Source: Williamsia deligens
GTDB taxonomy: Bacteria > Actinomycetota > Actinomycetes > Mycobacteriales > Mycobacteriaceae
Length of the DNA stretch: 64,000 bases
Direction: 5' to 3'
Assembly (NCBI RefSeq): GCF_024171765.1
Contig: NZ_JAMTCI010000003.1
Location: 248,001-312,000 of the forward strand
The notes beneath the pieces were generated by a model that saw nothing but the letters and a program-made list of their open reading frames with translations, was not told the DNA's origin and did not search any database. Every line of letters begins with the position of its first letter. The stretch's first letter is position 1. Positions 32,034 to 40,858 of this stretch are shown here, piece after piece. Position numbers and translations under genes: made by a program.

Positions 32034-32804
32034 TCAGACGTTCTCGAGCACCATCCCGCGGTGCATGACCCTGTCGCCGACGACGCCGGAGTGGTCGGCG
32101 CGGTGCAGGACACATCGGTTGTCCCACATCACCACGTCTCCCGGTGACCACGCATGGGCGAGGATGTTGTCGTCGCGGGTGCTGTGGGCGAGCAACGACG
32201 CGATGGTGTCCTCCGCCTCCTCGGAACCGAGTCCGCTGACGGCCGCACACCGTTGCGGGGTCGAGAGGTACAACGCGGTCCGACCGGAGCGGGGATGGCG
32301 GGCGCACAGCGGATGTCGCGCCGACGTCTCGGCGTCGTCGTCGAGGTCCACCCCCGTCACGACGTGGGTGACGACACGCTCGGCCAGGTCTTCGCGGACG
32401 AGTTCGGGCAGTGTCTCGAACGCCCGGTACTGGTCGGCGAAGAGCGTCTGACCACCGTGGGCCGGGACGGTGACGGCCCGCAGCGCCGTGTACGCGGGTG
32501 GGTTCGCGACATAGCTGGTGTCGGTGTGGAACTGCGACTTCGGTGGCGTCGTGCGACCGACGTTGGAGATGACGTTGAGTTCGGGGAACCCGTCCACCGG
32601 TGTCTCGCCGTCGGTGAAGGTGGTCTCGCCGAAGGCGTGCAGGAAGTCGAGGAACGCTGCGTCGTCGACCTCCTGACCGGGGAAGACCAGGACCCCGTGG
32701 CGGCCGAGGAGGTCGCGCAGTTCGTCCACCGTCGCGGCGTCGAGGGATCCGACGACGACGTCGGTCACCCGGGCGCCGAAGGGCTGCAGGGGAGTGGATC
32801 TCAT
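32034..32804 (-). CDS. TauD/TfdA-type 2-oxoglutarate dioxygenase in the mys operon
   Basis: 256 residues from ATG 32804. Iron ligands are FHTDTSY (HxD) and the distal His in CVLHRADH; the 2-oxoglutarate Arg follows 11 residues later in GDRVMHRGM. All catalytic residues are thus present. It overlaps mysD by 4 bases (ATGA), so it is the last gene of the sunscreen operon. Known MAA clusters sometimes carry MysH, a phytanoyl-CoA-dioxygenase-type enzyme that makes palythines. This protein is of a different 2OG family, so a new tailoring reaction is plausible. Confidence 0.85.
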   Translation of the reverse strand: MRSTPLQPFGARVTDVVVGSLDAATVDELRDLLGRHGVLVFPGQEVDDAAFLDFLHAFGETTFTDGETPVDGFPELNVISNVGRTTPPKSQFHTDTSYVANPPAYTALRAVTVPAHGGQTLFADQYRAFETLPELVREDLAERVVTHVVTGVDLDDDAETSARHPLCARHPRSGRTALYLSTPQRCAAVSGLGSEEAEDTIASLLAHSTRDDNILAHAWSPGDVVMWDNRCVLHRADHSGVVGDRVMHRGMVLENV

Positions 32805-33850
32805 GGTGTCGTCCTCTCTCGATCGAGCTCGTCGAGCACGGTCGCGAACAATGTGGTGACGTCCATCCCCGCGGCGGCGGCCATCACCGCGACGACGCTG
32901 CCGCGGGAGAACGAGCAATAGGGGCCGGCCTCGAGGAACCACGGTCGTCCGTCGGGGTCGATGCGGAAGTCGAACAGGCTGTAGTGGCGACACCCCAGGG
33001 CCTCGTGCGCGAGCCGGGCCGCCGCGTGCACGGCCGGGACGACGGGGTCGTCGTCGGGCACGATCCACGCGTGGTCGGCGGTCTTCGCGACGAGGTACAG
33101 GTCGCCGTCGCCGGTGCGCGCGAGTTTGTCGGCCGGCGTCCGGATGGGGGAGCCCTCGGCGTGCACCGAGTACTCCTCGAGCGGGAGACAGACCGGTTCG
33201 CCGTCGCGGACGACGACGCCGCAGCGCACCTCCCGCCCCAGCGGCACGAACGTCTCCACCAGTGCGCGGGTCCCGTGTTCCCACGCCGACTCCAGCGCCG
33301 GGACGAGACCATCCGGCTCGGTCACCAGGGTGACGCCGAGCGAGTTGTCGGCGTCGACGGGCTTGACCACGACGGGCAGCGGCGTGGACGGTCGGTCACC
33401 GGACACGACGACCTCCCCGGCGGGGACGGCCACCCCGGCGGCCGCGACGACGGCCCGCGCGGTGGCCTTGTCCGCGGCGATCGCCATCACCTCGGCGGGG
33501 TTGCCGACCAGGGGGATGTCGAGGACGTCGAAGAGCGATCGGTACGAGGTCATCCCCGGGCGGCAGAACATCTGCGGCAGCACCGCATCGATGTCGGACC
33601 GCGTGATCCGGTCGATCGCCGATGCGGCGGACAACGGTTCGGCGGCCGCGACGTCGGCGGCGGTGAGCCCGGCGGGGAACGTCCAGGTGCCGTCCGGGGC
33701 GACGTGGACGATCACGTGCTCGTACCGGTCGTCACCGGACAGTGCGTCGAGTGCCCCCGCCGCGTAGAGCCGGGACAGGTCGGCGAAGAACTCGTCGACT
33801 GGTGAACCGGCGAGGTGCAGCAGTCGGCGGCGCGGGGCGACGGGTGCCAT
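32801..33850 (-). CDS. mysD: Mycosporine-like amino acid ligase, D-Ala-D-Ala ligase-like
   Basis: 349-residue ATP-grasp protein. FCRPGMTSYRSLFDVLDIP, the Lys in VVKPVDADNSLGVTLV, FVPLGREVRCGVVV and the metal-binding C-terminal FDFRIDPDGRPWFLEAG are typical of the family. In MAA synthesis MysD adds a second amino acid (Ser or Thr) to mycosporine-glycine, giving shinorine- or porphyra-334-like imines. It lies directly behind mysC (1-base overlap) and overlaps the dioxygenase gene. Confidence 0.92.
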   Translation of the reverse strand: MAPVAPRRRLLHLAGSPVDEFFADLSRLYAAGALDALSGDDRYEHVIVHVAPDGTWTFPAGLTAADVAAAEPLSAASAIDRITRSDIDAVLPQMFCRPGMTSYRSLFDVLDIPLVGNPAEVMAIAADKATARAVVAAAGVAVPAGEVVVSGDRPSTPLPVVVKPVDADNSLGVTLVTEPDGLVPALESAWEHGTRALVETFVPLGREVRCGVVVRDGEPVCLPLEEYSVHAEGSPIRTPADKLARTGDGDLYLVAKTADHAWIVPDDDPVVPAVHAAARLAHEALGCRHYSLFDFRIDPDGRPWFLEAGPYCSFSRGSVVAVMAAAAGMDVTTLFATVLDELDRERTTP

Positions 33851-35160
33851 CAGTCCCCACCGTTCTCGACGAGTTTGCCGATGTTCAGGTCGATCCGGGT
33901 CCATCCCCGACGGGCGCGCAGGTTCGCGAGCAGCAGCGACGGGATGTGCAGGTGGTGGACCATGAGGAACGGCAGGGGGTCCGACCACGAGAAGATCGCG
34001 TCGGTGCTGCGGCGGATGCTCGCCCACCGCGCCCGCCGGTCCGGCCCGGTGAGCAGACGCCACACCTCGTGGTAGATCCAGTGTGTCGGACGGGATGTCG
34101 CAGTCGGGACGATCGTCGGGTGTCCGTCCTGCAGGTAGGCCGCCGCGAGATCCGGGTGGTCGTAGAACATGGTGATCGCCGAATGCGTCCGCGGGTTGCA
34201 CTCGATCGCGTACACCTCGCCGTCGTCGGCCTCGATGAAGTCGAAGGACGCCTGTCCGGTGAGGCCGGTGGGCGCGAGGAACGCCTCCACCCACGCGCGG
34301 ATGCGGGGGTGCTCGACCATGGCGTAGTTGATCTGGAACGCCGAGGACTCGCAGCACGCCCACACCTGCAGCCGGCCGTCGCGCACCGTGCCGTGTGTGC
34401 AGTACTCCCGGCCGGGGATGAACTGTTGCAGGATCCACGGGTCGTCGGGCGTGATGTGCAGCCGGCGGGCGAACTCCGCGTTCTCCCTGGGGGTCTCGGC
34501 ACGCAATCGGGTCAGGTCCATGCGTCCGACCGGGTTGTAGGCGATCCGCTTCAGGATGTACTCGCATCCGGGGCGGAACGGAAAGTCGTCGATCTGTGCG
34601 GGATCGGAGATGCGGGCGAAGTGCGGCACCGACAGGCCGAGTTCTTCGGCGCGGGTGGAGAACTGCGCTTTGTCGTCGAGCATGCGGATCGTCGCCACGT
34701 CGCCGTGGAGGACCTCGCAGCGCTCGTCGAGGACGGACCGTGCAGCCGCCTCGACCACGCTCGACGCCGGGCTCGACACCGGCACGACCACGTCGACGCG
34801 CTCACGGTCGACGATGCGGGCCAGTGCCTCGACGTAGTCCGGTGATCCGGTCTCCGGCGTGGTGTGGAACGCGTCCACCGCCCGCGAGTATCGGTGCCCC
34901 GTGTGACGGTATTTCGCAGACTCGACCAGCACGACGCGATGGCCGGCGGCGTGGAACGCCCGGACGAGGGCGAGCGACTTGGTCATCTTGCCCCCGGTGA
35001 CGAGCACCGTCCGCCTGTCGGCGGTGGCGGTCGTGGTCGTCTCGCCACGACGGCGTAGAACCGCCGCCGCGACCACCGGTGCGTCGACCGCGAGGGTGAC
35101 GACCGAGGCGAGCAGCGCGGCGGCGGTCCGACCGGCGTTGGCCTCCCGCAGTGGGGTCAC
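33850..35160 (-). CDS. mysC: Mycosporine-glycine synthase, ATP-grasp ligase
   Basis: 436 residues from GTG 35160, overlapping the mysB stop. A hydrophobic segment (about residues 12-35) opens the protein, as in cyanobacterial MysC. Then come VLVTGGKMTKSLALVRAFHA, MLDDKAQF, ILKRIAYNPVGRMDLT, the metal site AIECNPRTHSAITMFYDHP, and the C-terminal WTRIDLNIGKLVENGGD, a very characteristic MysC ending. It attaches glycine to 4-deoxygadusol using ATP. No D-Ala ligase context. Confidence 0.95.
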   Translation of the reverse strand: MTPLREANAGRTAAALLASVVTLAVDAPVVAAAVLRRRGETTTTATADRRTVLVTGGKMTKSLALVRAFHAAGHRVVLVESAKYRHTGHRYSRAVDAFHTTPETGSPDYVEALARIVDRERVDVVVPVSSPASSVVEAAARSVLDERCEVLHGDVATIRMLDDKAQFSTRAEELGLSVPHFARISDPAQIDDFPFRPGCEYILKRIAYNPVGRMDLTRLRAETPRENAEFARRLHITPDDPWILQQFIPGREYCTHGTVRDGRLQVWACCESSAFQINYAMVEHPRIRAWVEAFLAPTGLTGQASFDFIEADDGEVYAIECNPRTHSAITMFYDHPDLAAAYLQDGHPTIVPTATSRPTHWIYHEVWRLLTGPDRRARWASIRRSTDAIFSWSDPLPFLMVHHLHIPSLLLANLRARRGWTRIDLNIGKLVENGGD

Positions 35161-36029
35161 GACCTCGGGTCCCCCGTGCGTCGGATGAGCGTGACGCCGT
35201 CCCGGAGGGGGACCAGCACCTGCTCCACGCGGGGGTCGTCGGCGACCGACGCGTTGAACGTTGCGATCGCGGTGCCGTTCGATGTGCTCGGGACACCGTC
35301 GCGGTAGGGCTGTCCCTGCATGAGCGTGTTGTCCACGGCGACGACCGCACCGTCGGCGAGCAGGTCCGAGTCGAGCAGGGCGTCGAGATATCCGGCGTAC
35401 CCGCCCTTGTCGGCGTCGACGAAGACGAGGTCGAAGGGTGCCGTGTCGCCCGCGGCGCAGGACGCGGCCAGGTCGCGCAGCAGCTCCGAGGCGGGTCCGA
35501 CGCGGACGTCGATCCGGTCGGCCATCCCCGACTGCTCGAACGACTCGGCGGCGAACCCGGCGACCGCGGGGTCGATCTCACTCGCGACCACCACTGCTCC
35601 CGGCCCGGCCGCCTCGGCCATGGCCAACGCGGAGTAGCCGGTGAACATCCCGAGTTCCAGGATCCGACGCGCCCCGGTCATGTGGACCAGGAAGGCCAGG
35701 AATCGACCCTCGACGTGTCCGGAGAGCATCTCCTGTTCGAGATGGACGGCGTGCTCGTCGGCGTCCCAGTCGTGCTCGTGGGTCCGCCGCGCGAGACCGG
35801 CGAGCGCGGATGTCTCGGGCGACGTGCACGCGGCGACGTAGTCGTCGAGCCCGACGGCGAGATCCCGCGCCCGGCGTGCCGCGGCGACGACCTCCGGGTC
35901 CGTCCCGGTGCCGGCGTCGAGCCGATCGCACAGGTCGATCAACTCGGCCGCCAGCACCGTGGTCGGGGTGACCGGTCGGGGAGCGGACACGGTCGGGGCG
36001 AAGGCCCCGCGGGTGGGGTCGTCAGGCAT
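35157..36029 (-). CDS. mysB: Demethyl-4-deoxygadusol O-methyltransferase
   Basis: 290 residues from ATG 36029, overlapping the mysA end by 8 bases. The O-methyltransferase fold is marked by [38 protein letters not shown] (SAM site), [11 protein letters not shown] (metal/SAM) and [10 protein letters not shown]. These blocks match the MysB branch seen in cyanobacterial clusters. It methylates demethyl-4-deoxygadusol to 4-deoxygadusol, the core of gadusol and mycosporines. Confidence 0.94.
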   Translation of the reverse strand: MPDDPTRGAFAPTVSAPRPVTPTTVLAAELIDLCDRLDAGTGTDPEVVAAARRARDLAVGLDDYVAACTSPETSALAGLARRTHEHDWDADEHAVHLEQEMLSGHVEGRFLAFLVHMTGARRILELGMFTGYSALAMAEAAGPGAVVVASEIDPAVAGFAAESFEQSGMADRIDVRVGPASELLRDLAASCAAGDTAPFDLVFVDADKGGYAGYLDALLDSDLLADGAVVAVDNTLMQGQPYRDGVPSTSNGTAIATFNASVADDPRVEQVLVPLRDGVTLIRRTGDPRS

Positions 36030-37245
36030 CCCGGACGTCACTGCCGTCGGTGAACATCCCCGTGCCGTCACCCCCGCGCGGGAAGTCGGCGCAGATCTTG
36101 CGGTGCGCCTCGAGGGTGTCGACCAGTTCACCCGTCGTGACGTCGTTGAGGAAGACGCAATTGCCGATCGGGTCGGGGATCGCCGCGCGCAGGATGCCGT
36201 CGCGGGTCCGCAGGATCGAGTCGGTCGCCTCGGTGAGCAGCTCCGGGGTCAGGTACGGGCTGTCGAGGGCGAGACCGATGCGGCTCATCGCACCCAGGAC
36301 GCGGTCGCGCTCCTCGGGTGTGATGTGGCCGCGCTGCTCGGCGAGGGTGGTCGAGAACGCCATGTCGACGTTGATCGCGTGTCCGTGGAAGTACGGCGCG
36401 GGCGGTGTCAGCTCGAGAGTCGGGCTCCAGGTGTGGCCGAACGCGATGACCCGGTCCAGGTCGATCTCGTGCAGGTTCGGCGACTCGAGCTCGAGCATCG
36501 TCGCGATCGCGGCGTAGGTGACGCGGTCACCGATGGCGCGGATCTCCGGGGTGCCGTCGAGGTGCCCGAAGCGGGTGCGGAGCAGATCGGGTCCGTGCTC
36601 GTCGAGGAGGTCGAAGATCTCGCGGTTGCCGACGACCGAGATCTTGATCAGCTCGGCCATGCCGTTGCGGACCTGGTCCTCGGGCAGCGTGGCGAGGAAC
36701 GAGAAGTCCAGCAGCACCTGCTGCGAGGCGTGGTACGCGCCGAGACGGTTCTTGTGCTTGCCGTGGTTGACCGCGACCTTGATCGACACGCTGGCGTCGA
36801 TGAGGCCGATCAGCGTGGTCGGGATGCGGATGTAGGGCGTGCTGCGGCGGTAGGCCGCACAGGCGAACCCGGCGACGTCGGTGCTCAGGCCGCCGCCGAC
36901 GACCAGGACGGGCTCGGTGCGCACGAGACCGAACGCGTCGAACGCGGTGACGATCTGCTCGAAGGTCTCCAGCGACTTCGCGGTCTCGGCGATGGCGACC
37001 TGCACCACCGTGAGCTCGATGCCGTGGTGCTCGAAGTAGGCACGGTAGCGGTCGCCGTAGAGGGCGGCGACGGACTCGTCGACGACCATGAGGCACCGGC
37101 CGTACGGGCGGTAGGCGTCGGCGAGGTGGGTGTTGGCGGTGTCGAACACGCCGTCGACGTAGACGAGGTCGTACTCGATCTTCTCGTAGCCCTCGACGTG
37201 GAAGGACGTGTCGGTCGCGGTGACGCTGGCCTGCATGGTGCTCAT
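36022..37245 (-). CDS. mysA: Demethyl-4-deoxygadusol synthase (sugar-phosphate cyclase)
   Basis: 407 residues from ATG 37245, with CAGGAG 6-7 bases upstream. This is a dehydroquinate-synthase-fold cyclase acting on sedoheptulose 7-phosphate. [20 protein letters not shown] near the N-terminus, [50 protein letters not shown] and [11 protein letters not shown] are hallmarks of the DDGS (MysA) subgroup rather than AroB or the 2-epi-5-epi-valiolone synthases. It commits carbon to the MAA pathway. Starts 25 bases after the HAD-like gene. Confidence 0.96.
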   Translation of the reverse strand: MSTMQASVTATDTSFHVEGYEKIEYDLVYVDGVFDTANTHLADAYRPYGRCLMVVDESVAALYGDRYRAYFEHHGIELTVVQVAIAETAKSLETFEQIVTAFDAFGLVRTEPVLVVGGGLSTDVAGFACAAYRRSTPYIRIPTTLIGLIDASVSIKVAVNHGKHKNRLGAYHASQQVLLDFSFLATLPEDQVRNGMAELIKISVVGNREIFDLLDEHGPDLLRTRFGHLDGTPEIRAIGDRVTYAAIATMLELESPNLHEIDLDRVIAFGHTWSPTLELTPPAPYFHGHAINVDMAFSTTLAEQRGHITPEERDRVLGAMSRIGLALDSPYLTPELLTEATDSILRTRDGILRAAIPDPIGNCVFLNDVTTGELVDTLEAHRKICADFPRGGDGTGMFTDGSDVRDA

Positions 37246-37270
37246 GGGGTCTCCTGGTGACGGTCGGGGA

Positions 37271-37939
37271 TCAGGCGGCGGCGGCGAGATCGCCGACGTG
37301 GGCCGGGTCGAGGGAGTCGACCTGCTCGAGTGCCTCTGCGAAGGTGGTGCCGGCGGTGTTCTCGTTGGGGAACGCGATGCAGCGGATGGACGCGGCGGCG
37401 GCGGCGGTGACGCCGCCCTTGTTGTCCTCGATCGCGACGACGTCGCCGGCCTGCTCGCCGAGCTGGTCGAGCGCATGGATGTAGACGGCTTTGTCCGGCT
37501 TGGGGGAGTCGACGGACGTCACGTCGGTGATCACGTCGAACGACGAGGCGGTGACGTCGGGGCCGAGTGCGGAGATGATCGCGGCGACGTTCTCCGACGA
37601 GGTCGTGGTGACGAGACCGACCTTGATGCCACGCTCGCGCGCCGTGGTGATGGTCTCGAGCACGCCGGGGCGTGCGGTCGCGTCGCCCTGCTGCAGGAGG
37701 GTCCGGAAGATCTCGGACTTGGTCTGGTGGACGGCCGCGGCGTCGACGGTGTCCCCGCGCTGCTGGGCGTACTCGGCGATCCGGTCGGCGCCACCGTTGC
37801 TGTCGAGCATCGCGCGGTAGTCCTCGCGCGACCACTGCCAGTCGAGGTCATGGGCGCGGAAGGCCTCGTTGAAGGCGCGGCGCTGCGTCTCGGAGGTGTC
37901 GACGAGGGTGCTGATGGAGCCGAACAGGATTGCGGACAC
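37271..37939 (-). CDS. HAD-superfamily protein lacking catalytic aspartates, first gene of the mys operon
   Basis: 222 residues from GTG 37939 with GGAAGG before it. The fold resembles beta-phosphoglucomutase-like HADs: motif II Thr in VGLVTTTSS, motif III Lys in SPKPDKAVY, motif IV acidic pair in [10 protein letters not shown], and a helical cap. Motif I, normally DxDGTL, reads [10 protein letters not shown]: residue 7 is Gly instead of the nucleophile Asp and residue 9 is Ile. Phosphatase activity is therefore unlikely as encoded. It may bind a phosphorylated intermediate or regulate the pathway. An upstream in-frame GTG at 38020 is a less likely start. Confidence 0.85.
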   Translation of the reverse strand: MSAILFGSISTLVDTSETQRRAFNEAFRAHDLDWQWSREDYRAMLDSNGGADRIAEYAQQRGDTVDAAAVHQTKSEIFRTLLQQGDATARPGVLETITTARERGIKVGLVTTTSSENVAAIISALGPDVTASSFDVITDVTSVDSPKPDKAVYIHALDQLGEQAGDVVAIEDNKGGVTAAAAASIRCIAFPNENTAGTTFAEALEQVDSLDPAHVGDLAAAA

Positions 37940-38095
37940 GGTGGGCCTTCCGGGTGGGGGTGACGGGACGACGTCGCGGTCGACATCGGCCCGCTCGGGG
38001 TGCCTGGGAGAACACGCCACAGCGGCGGATCAGTTCTCCTGATGAAACTCGTTGAAGGCGCGCGGTTTTCACCCTCAGGACAGTGTCAAAAACAC

Positions 38096-38129
38096 AGCGT
38101 ACAGTATTGGATGCATCGTCCAATAGGCT
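38096..38129. promoter_or_regulatory. Divergent promoter region with TetR-type operator
   Basis: The 305-base gap between the mys operon and tetR contains TATTGGA-N7-TCCAATA at 38105-38125. On the minus strand TTGGAC (complement of 38118-38123) and TACGCT (complement of 38096-38101) form a -35/-10 pair with a 16-base spacer, so the operator covers the -35 and spacer of the predicted mys promoter. TAGGCT at 38124-38129 may be the -10 for tetR. The mys leader would be about 150 bases. The rest of the gap shows no gene. Confidence 0.65.
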
Positions 38130-38244
38130 TCAGGTGAGAAGTTTCGACGCGACGTTGTCGGGACCGTCTCCGGGCTTTCCCGGCCGGAGATGGCAGAGTC
38201 GACGGGGACAGTGGCACGACGGGGGATGACTTCAGGGACCGGAG

Positions 38245-38823
38245 ATGACGGTGGGCAACGAGGATGCGCGCGTGGCACGTACCCGCGCCGACGTCTCGCG
38301 AACCGTGCGTCGCCTCCTCGCCGAGGAGGGGTGGGACGCGGTCACCCACGCGCACGTGGCCCGTGTCGCCGGCTACTCCAAGACGACGCTCTACACCCAC
38401 TGGCCGGCGCGGGCCGACCTCCTACGCATCGCGGTCGAGTCGCTCGGCGATCTCCCGCACAGCGAGGCGACCGGCGACCTGCGCGCGGACCTGATCGCGG
38501 AGGTCACCGCCTTCCGGATCGCGATCGAGGAACTCGCCCTGGACAAGGTGCTGATGGCGTTGGCCCAGCAGGGCGCGACCGTGGAGCAGATCGCCGAGGT
38601 CCGACGCGCGCTCGTCGCCGACGGTGAGCGTCACGTCCGGTACCTGCTCGGCACCGTCGCCGACGGTCCCCGGTGCGACGCCGCCGTGCAGATGATGTCG
38701 GGCGTGGTGCTGTGTCCGGCGGTGATGTACGGCGAACTCCCCGACGACGAGTTGATCGCCCAGGCGGTCGACATCCTGCTGGGCGGGCTGGGCACAGGCG
38801 GACAGGGCGCCGGCACCGCGTGA
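38245..38823 (+). CDS. TetR/AcrR family transcriptional regulator
   Basis: 192 residues from ATG 38245. The N-terminal helix-turn-helix is clear: RTVRRLLAEEGWDAVTHAHVARVAGYSKTTLYTHW (in two blocks, about residues 19-55). The C-terminal ligand domain is variable with a hydrophobic end. It diverges from the mys operon and is the obvious candidate to bind the palindrome between them. The ligand is unknown. GTGA overlap with the downstream hydrolase gene. Confidence 0.9.
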   Translation: MTVGNEDARVARTRADVSRTVRRLLAEEGWDAVTHAHVARVAGYSKTTLYTHWPARADLLRIAVESLGDLPHSEATGDLRADLIAEVTAFRIAIEELALDKVLMALAQQGATVEQIAEVRRALVADGERHVRYLLGTVADGPRCDAAVQMMSGVVLCPAVMYGELPDDELIAQAVDILLGGLGTGGQGAGTA

Positions 38824-39620
38824 GCGACACCGCCGCCGACGACGGTGGGGTCCGACTGCATCGGCGTCTGGACGGCGACCGGGCCATCGATCTCGCGATC
38901 CGGCGGTCCGGGACCGGTGACGGACGGCCGGTGCTCCTCGTCCACGGGATGGGTGGTGACCACACGACGTGGCGCCGGCTCGCGTCCCGGCTGCGGGACG
39001 AGGGTCGACCGGTCGTCTCCTACGACCAGCGCGGCCACGGACTGAGCTCGCGCGGGCCGTATGGCCTCGACGCTCTGCGTGACGACCTCCTCGCGGTACT
39101 CGCCGAGGCCGGTCCGTCCGGACGCGTGGACGTCGTCGCGCACTCGTTGGGGGCTCACGTCGCCCTGCGTGCGGTGATGGCCGAACCCGACCGGTTCGGT
39201 CGACTGGTGCTCGAGGAGGTGCCGCCGATGCCGCGCGACGCCGCCGACGTCGCCGAGGGGATCGCGCCGCGGGCGTCGGCGTGGGAGGCGGTGCTCGGGG
39301 TCGTCGACCTCATCCGCGACCCGCGGCCCCTGATGCGCTTCGACGTGACCGTCGCGCCGAGCGTGCAGGCGGCGTTCGACGTGCCTGACCCGGACTGGTG
39401 GGCCGCCGTCGCCGGCGTGCGGTCGCCGGTGCTCGTCGTCTCCGGCGGCGACCGCAGCTTCCTGCCGCCGCGGCACCTGCGCACACTCGCCGGGACCCTG
39501 CCTGCTGGTCGATTCCTCACGATCGACGCCGGCCACAGCGTGCACCGCGACCGGCCGGACCCCTTCACGCGGGCGGTCGTGGCGTTCCTCCGGGGCGACC
39601 CCGTGGGCGTTCGCGACTGA
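38820..39620 (+). CDS. Alpha/beta hydrolase
   Basis: 266 residues from GTG 38820, coupled to tetR. Oxyanion segment LLVHGMGGDHTTW, nucleophile Ser in VAHSLGAHVAL (about residue 108), acid in VVSGGDRSFL and His in IDAGHSVHRDRP complete the triad. Esterase, lactonase or similar; substrate unknown. Co-transcription with the regulator may link it to the inducer's metabolism. Confidence 0.85.
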   Translation: MSDTAADDGGVRLHRRLDGDRAIDLAIRRSGTGDGRPVLLVHGMGGDHTTWRRLASRLRDEGRPVVSYDQRGHGLSSRGPYGLDALRDDLLAVLAEAGPSGRVDVVAHSLGAHVALRAVMAEPDRFGRLVLEEVPPMPRDAADVAEGIAPRASAWEAVLGVVDLIRDPRPLMRFDVTVAPSVQAAFDVPDPDWWAAVAGVRSPVLVVSGGDRSFLPPRHLRTLAGTLPAGRFLTIDAGHSVHRDRPDPFTRAVVAFLRGDPVGVRD

Positions 39621-39680
39621 CTCCGACGTCGTCCTCGTCCCCGCAGGGTTGTCGGGCCCGGCACCGGGTAACCCGCAGCG

Positions 39681-40430
39681 ATGACCACACGCTGGGAACG
39701 CGACGCCGCACCGGGGATCCACCGCCTCGAGCACGCCCACACGAATCTCTATCTCGTGGAGACCGACGGCGGTCTCCTCCTCGTCGACACCGGTCTCCCA
39801 CGGTCGTACGGCCCGTTGCTCGACGCGATCGCCGACCTCGGGCGCACCCCGCGCGACCTGTCGGCGATCGTGCTCACCCACGGGCACTTCGACCACGTGG
39901 GGACGGCGCGTCGACTGGCGTCGCAGTGGGATCTCCCGGTCCTCGCGCCCGAACTGGACCGGCGTCTCGTCGCGCATCCCTACCGGTACGCGCACCAGGA
40001 CACCCGCGTGGGGGCGCCGCTGCGCCACCCGCGGTCATGGCCGTTGCTGGCCGGCATGGTCGGCGCGGGCGCGCTCACGGTCCGCGGGGTGCCGTCCCGA
40101 CTCGTCACCACCCTCGACGCGACGACCCCGCTCCCCGGCGGGGCGGTGCTGGTGCCGACGCCGGGTCACACGGCCGGGCACGTCGCGCTGCACCTGCCGG
40201 ACCGCGACGCGGTGATCTCCGGCGACGCGCTGGTCACCCTCGACCCCTACACAGGGGCCACGGGTCCGCGGATCGTCGCCGGGGCCGCGACCGCGGACAT
40301 CGATCGCACGCGGGCGTCGCTCGGGGCTCTGGAACAGACGGGGGCACAGGTCGTCCTCCCCGGCCACGGGTCACCGTGGCGCGATGGGGTCGCCGCGGCC
40401 GTGGACCTCGCGCGCACCACGTCCGGCTGA
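39681..40430 (+). CDS. MBL-fold metallohydrolase
   Basis: 249 residues from ATG 39681. The zinc motif THGHFDHVG, later PTPGHTAGHVALHLP, ISGDALV and the C-terminal LPGHGSPW are the ordered metallo-beta-lactamase-fold motifs. N-terminal RLEHAHTNLYLVETDGGLLLVDTG is typical of glyoxalase-II-like hydrolases. Specific substrate unknown. Lies 60 bases after the alpha/beta hydrolase. Confidence 0.88.
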   Translation: MTTRWERDAAPGIHRLEHAHTNLYLVETDGGLLLVDTGLPRSYGPLLDAIADLGRTPRDLSAIVLTHGHFDHVGTARRLASQWDLPVLAPELDRRLVAHPYRYAHQDTRVGAPLRHPRSWPLLAGMVGAGALTVRGVPSRLVTTLDATTPLPGGAVLVPTPGHTAGHVALHLPDRDAVISGDALVTLDPYTGATGPRIVAGAATADIDRTRASLGALEQTGAQVVLPGHGSPWRDGVAAAVDLARTTSG

Positions 40431-40452
40431 CGGCTGCGAGACTCGCGGGGTG

Positions 40453-40836
40453 ATGTCGAGCGAGCGCTGTCCGTGTACGTCCGGCCTGCCGCTGGAGGAC
40501 TGTTGCGGTCCCGTCCTCGCGGGGGATCGACCCGCTCCGACCGCCGTCGCGCTGATGCGGTCACGGTTCACCGCGTTCGCGCTCGGCGACGTCGACCATC
40601 TGCGCGCGTCGTGGCACCCGACGACACGTCCGGATCGCCTCGACCTCGACCCGGGCACGCGGTGGTACCGCCTCGACATCGAGTCCGTGTCCGCGGGTGG
40701 TCTCCTGGACTCCTCCGGTGAGGTCGTCTTCCGGGCACATCACCGTTCGGCGGACGGTCGTGGCGTGCTGTCCGAGCGCAGCCGGTTCGTCCGGGAGCAC
40801 GGCCGGTGGTTCTACCTCGACGGTGTCGTCGGCTGA
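40453..40836 (+). CDS. YchJ family protein (SEC-C motif)
   Basis: 127 residues from ATG 40453 (GTG 40450 is adjacent and possible). The N-terminus CPCTSGLPLEDCCGP is the SEC-C-like zinc motif; ALMRSRFTAFALGDVDHLRASWHP and the C-terminal FVREHGRWFYLDG define the YchJ family. Function unknown. No clear ribosome site. Confidence 0.9.
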   Translation: MSSERCPCTSGLPLEDCCGPVLAGDRPAPTAVALMRSRFTAFALGDVDHLRASWHPTTRPDRLDLDPGTRWYRLDIESVSAGGLLDSSGEVVFRAHHRSADGRGVLSERSRFVREHGRWFYLDGVVG

Positions 40837-40858
40837 TCGTCGTCGCCGACGGCCGGGG

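Noticed and set aside
36022-37245. 3-dehydroquinate synthase (aroB) or 2-epi-5-epi-valiolone synthase
   Set aside because: The N-terminal [17 protein letters not shown] block and the mysBCD neighbours point to the DDGS subgroup.
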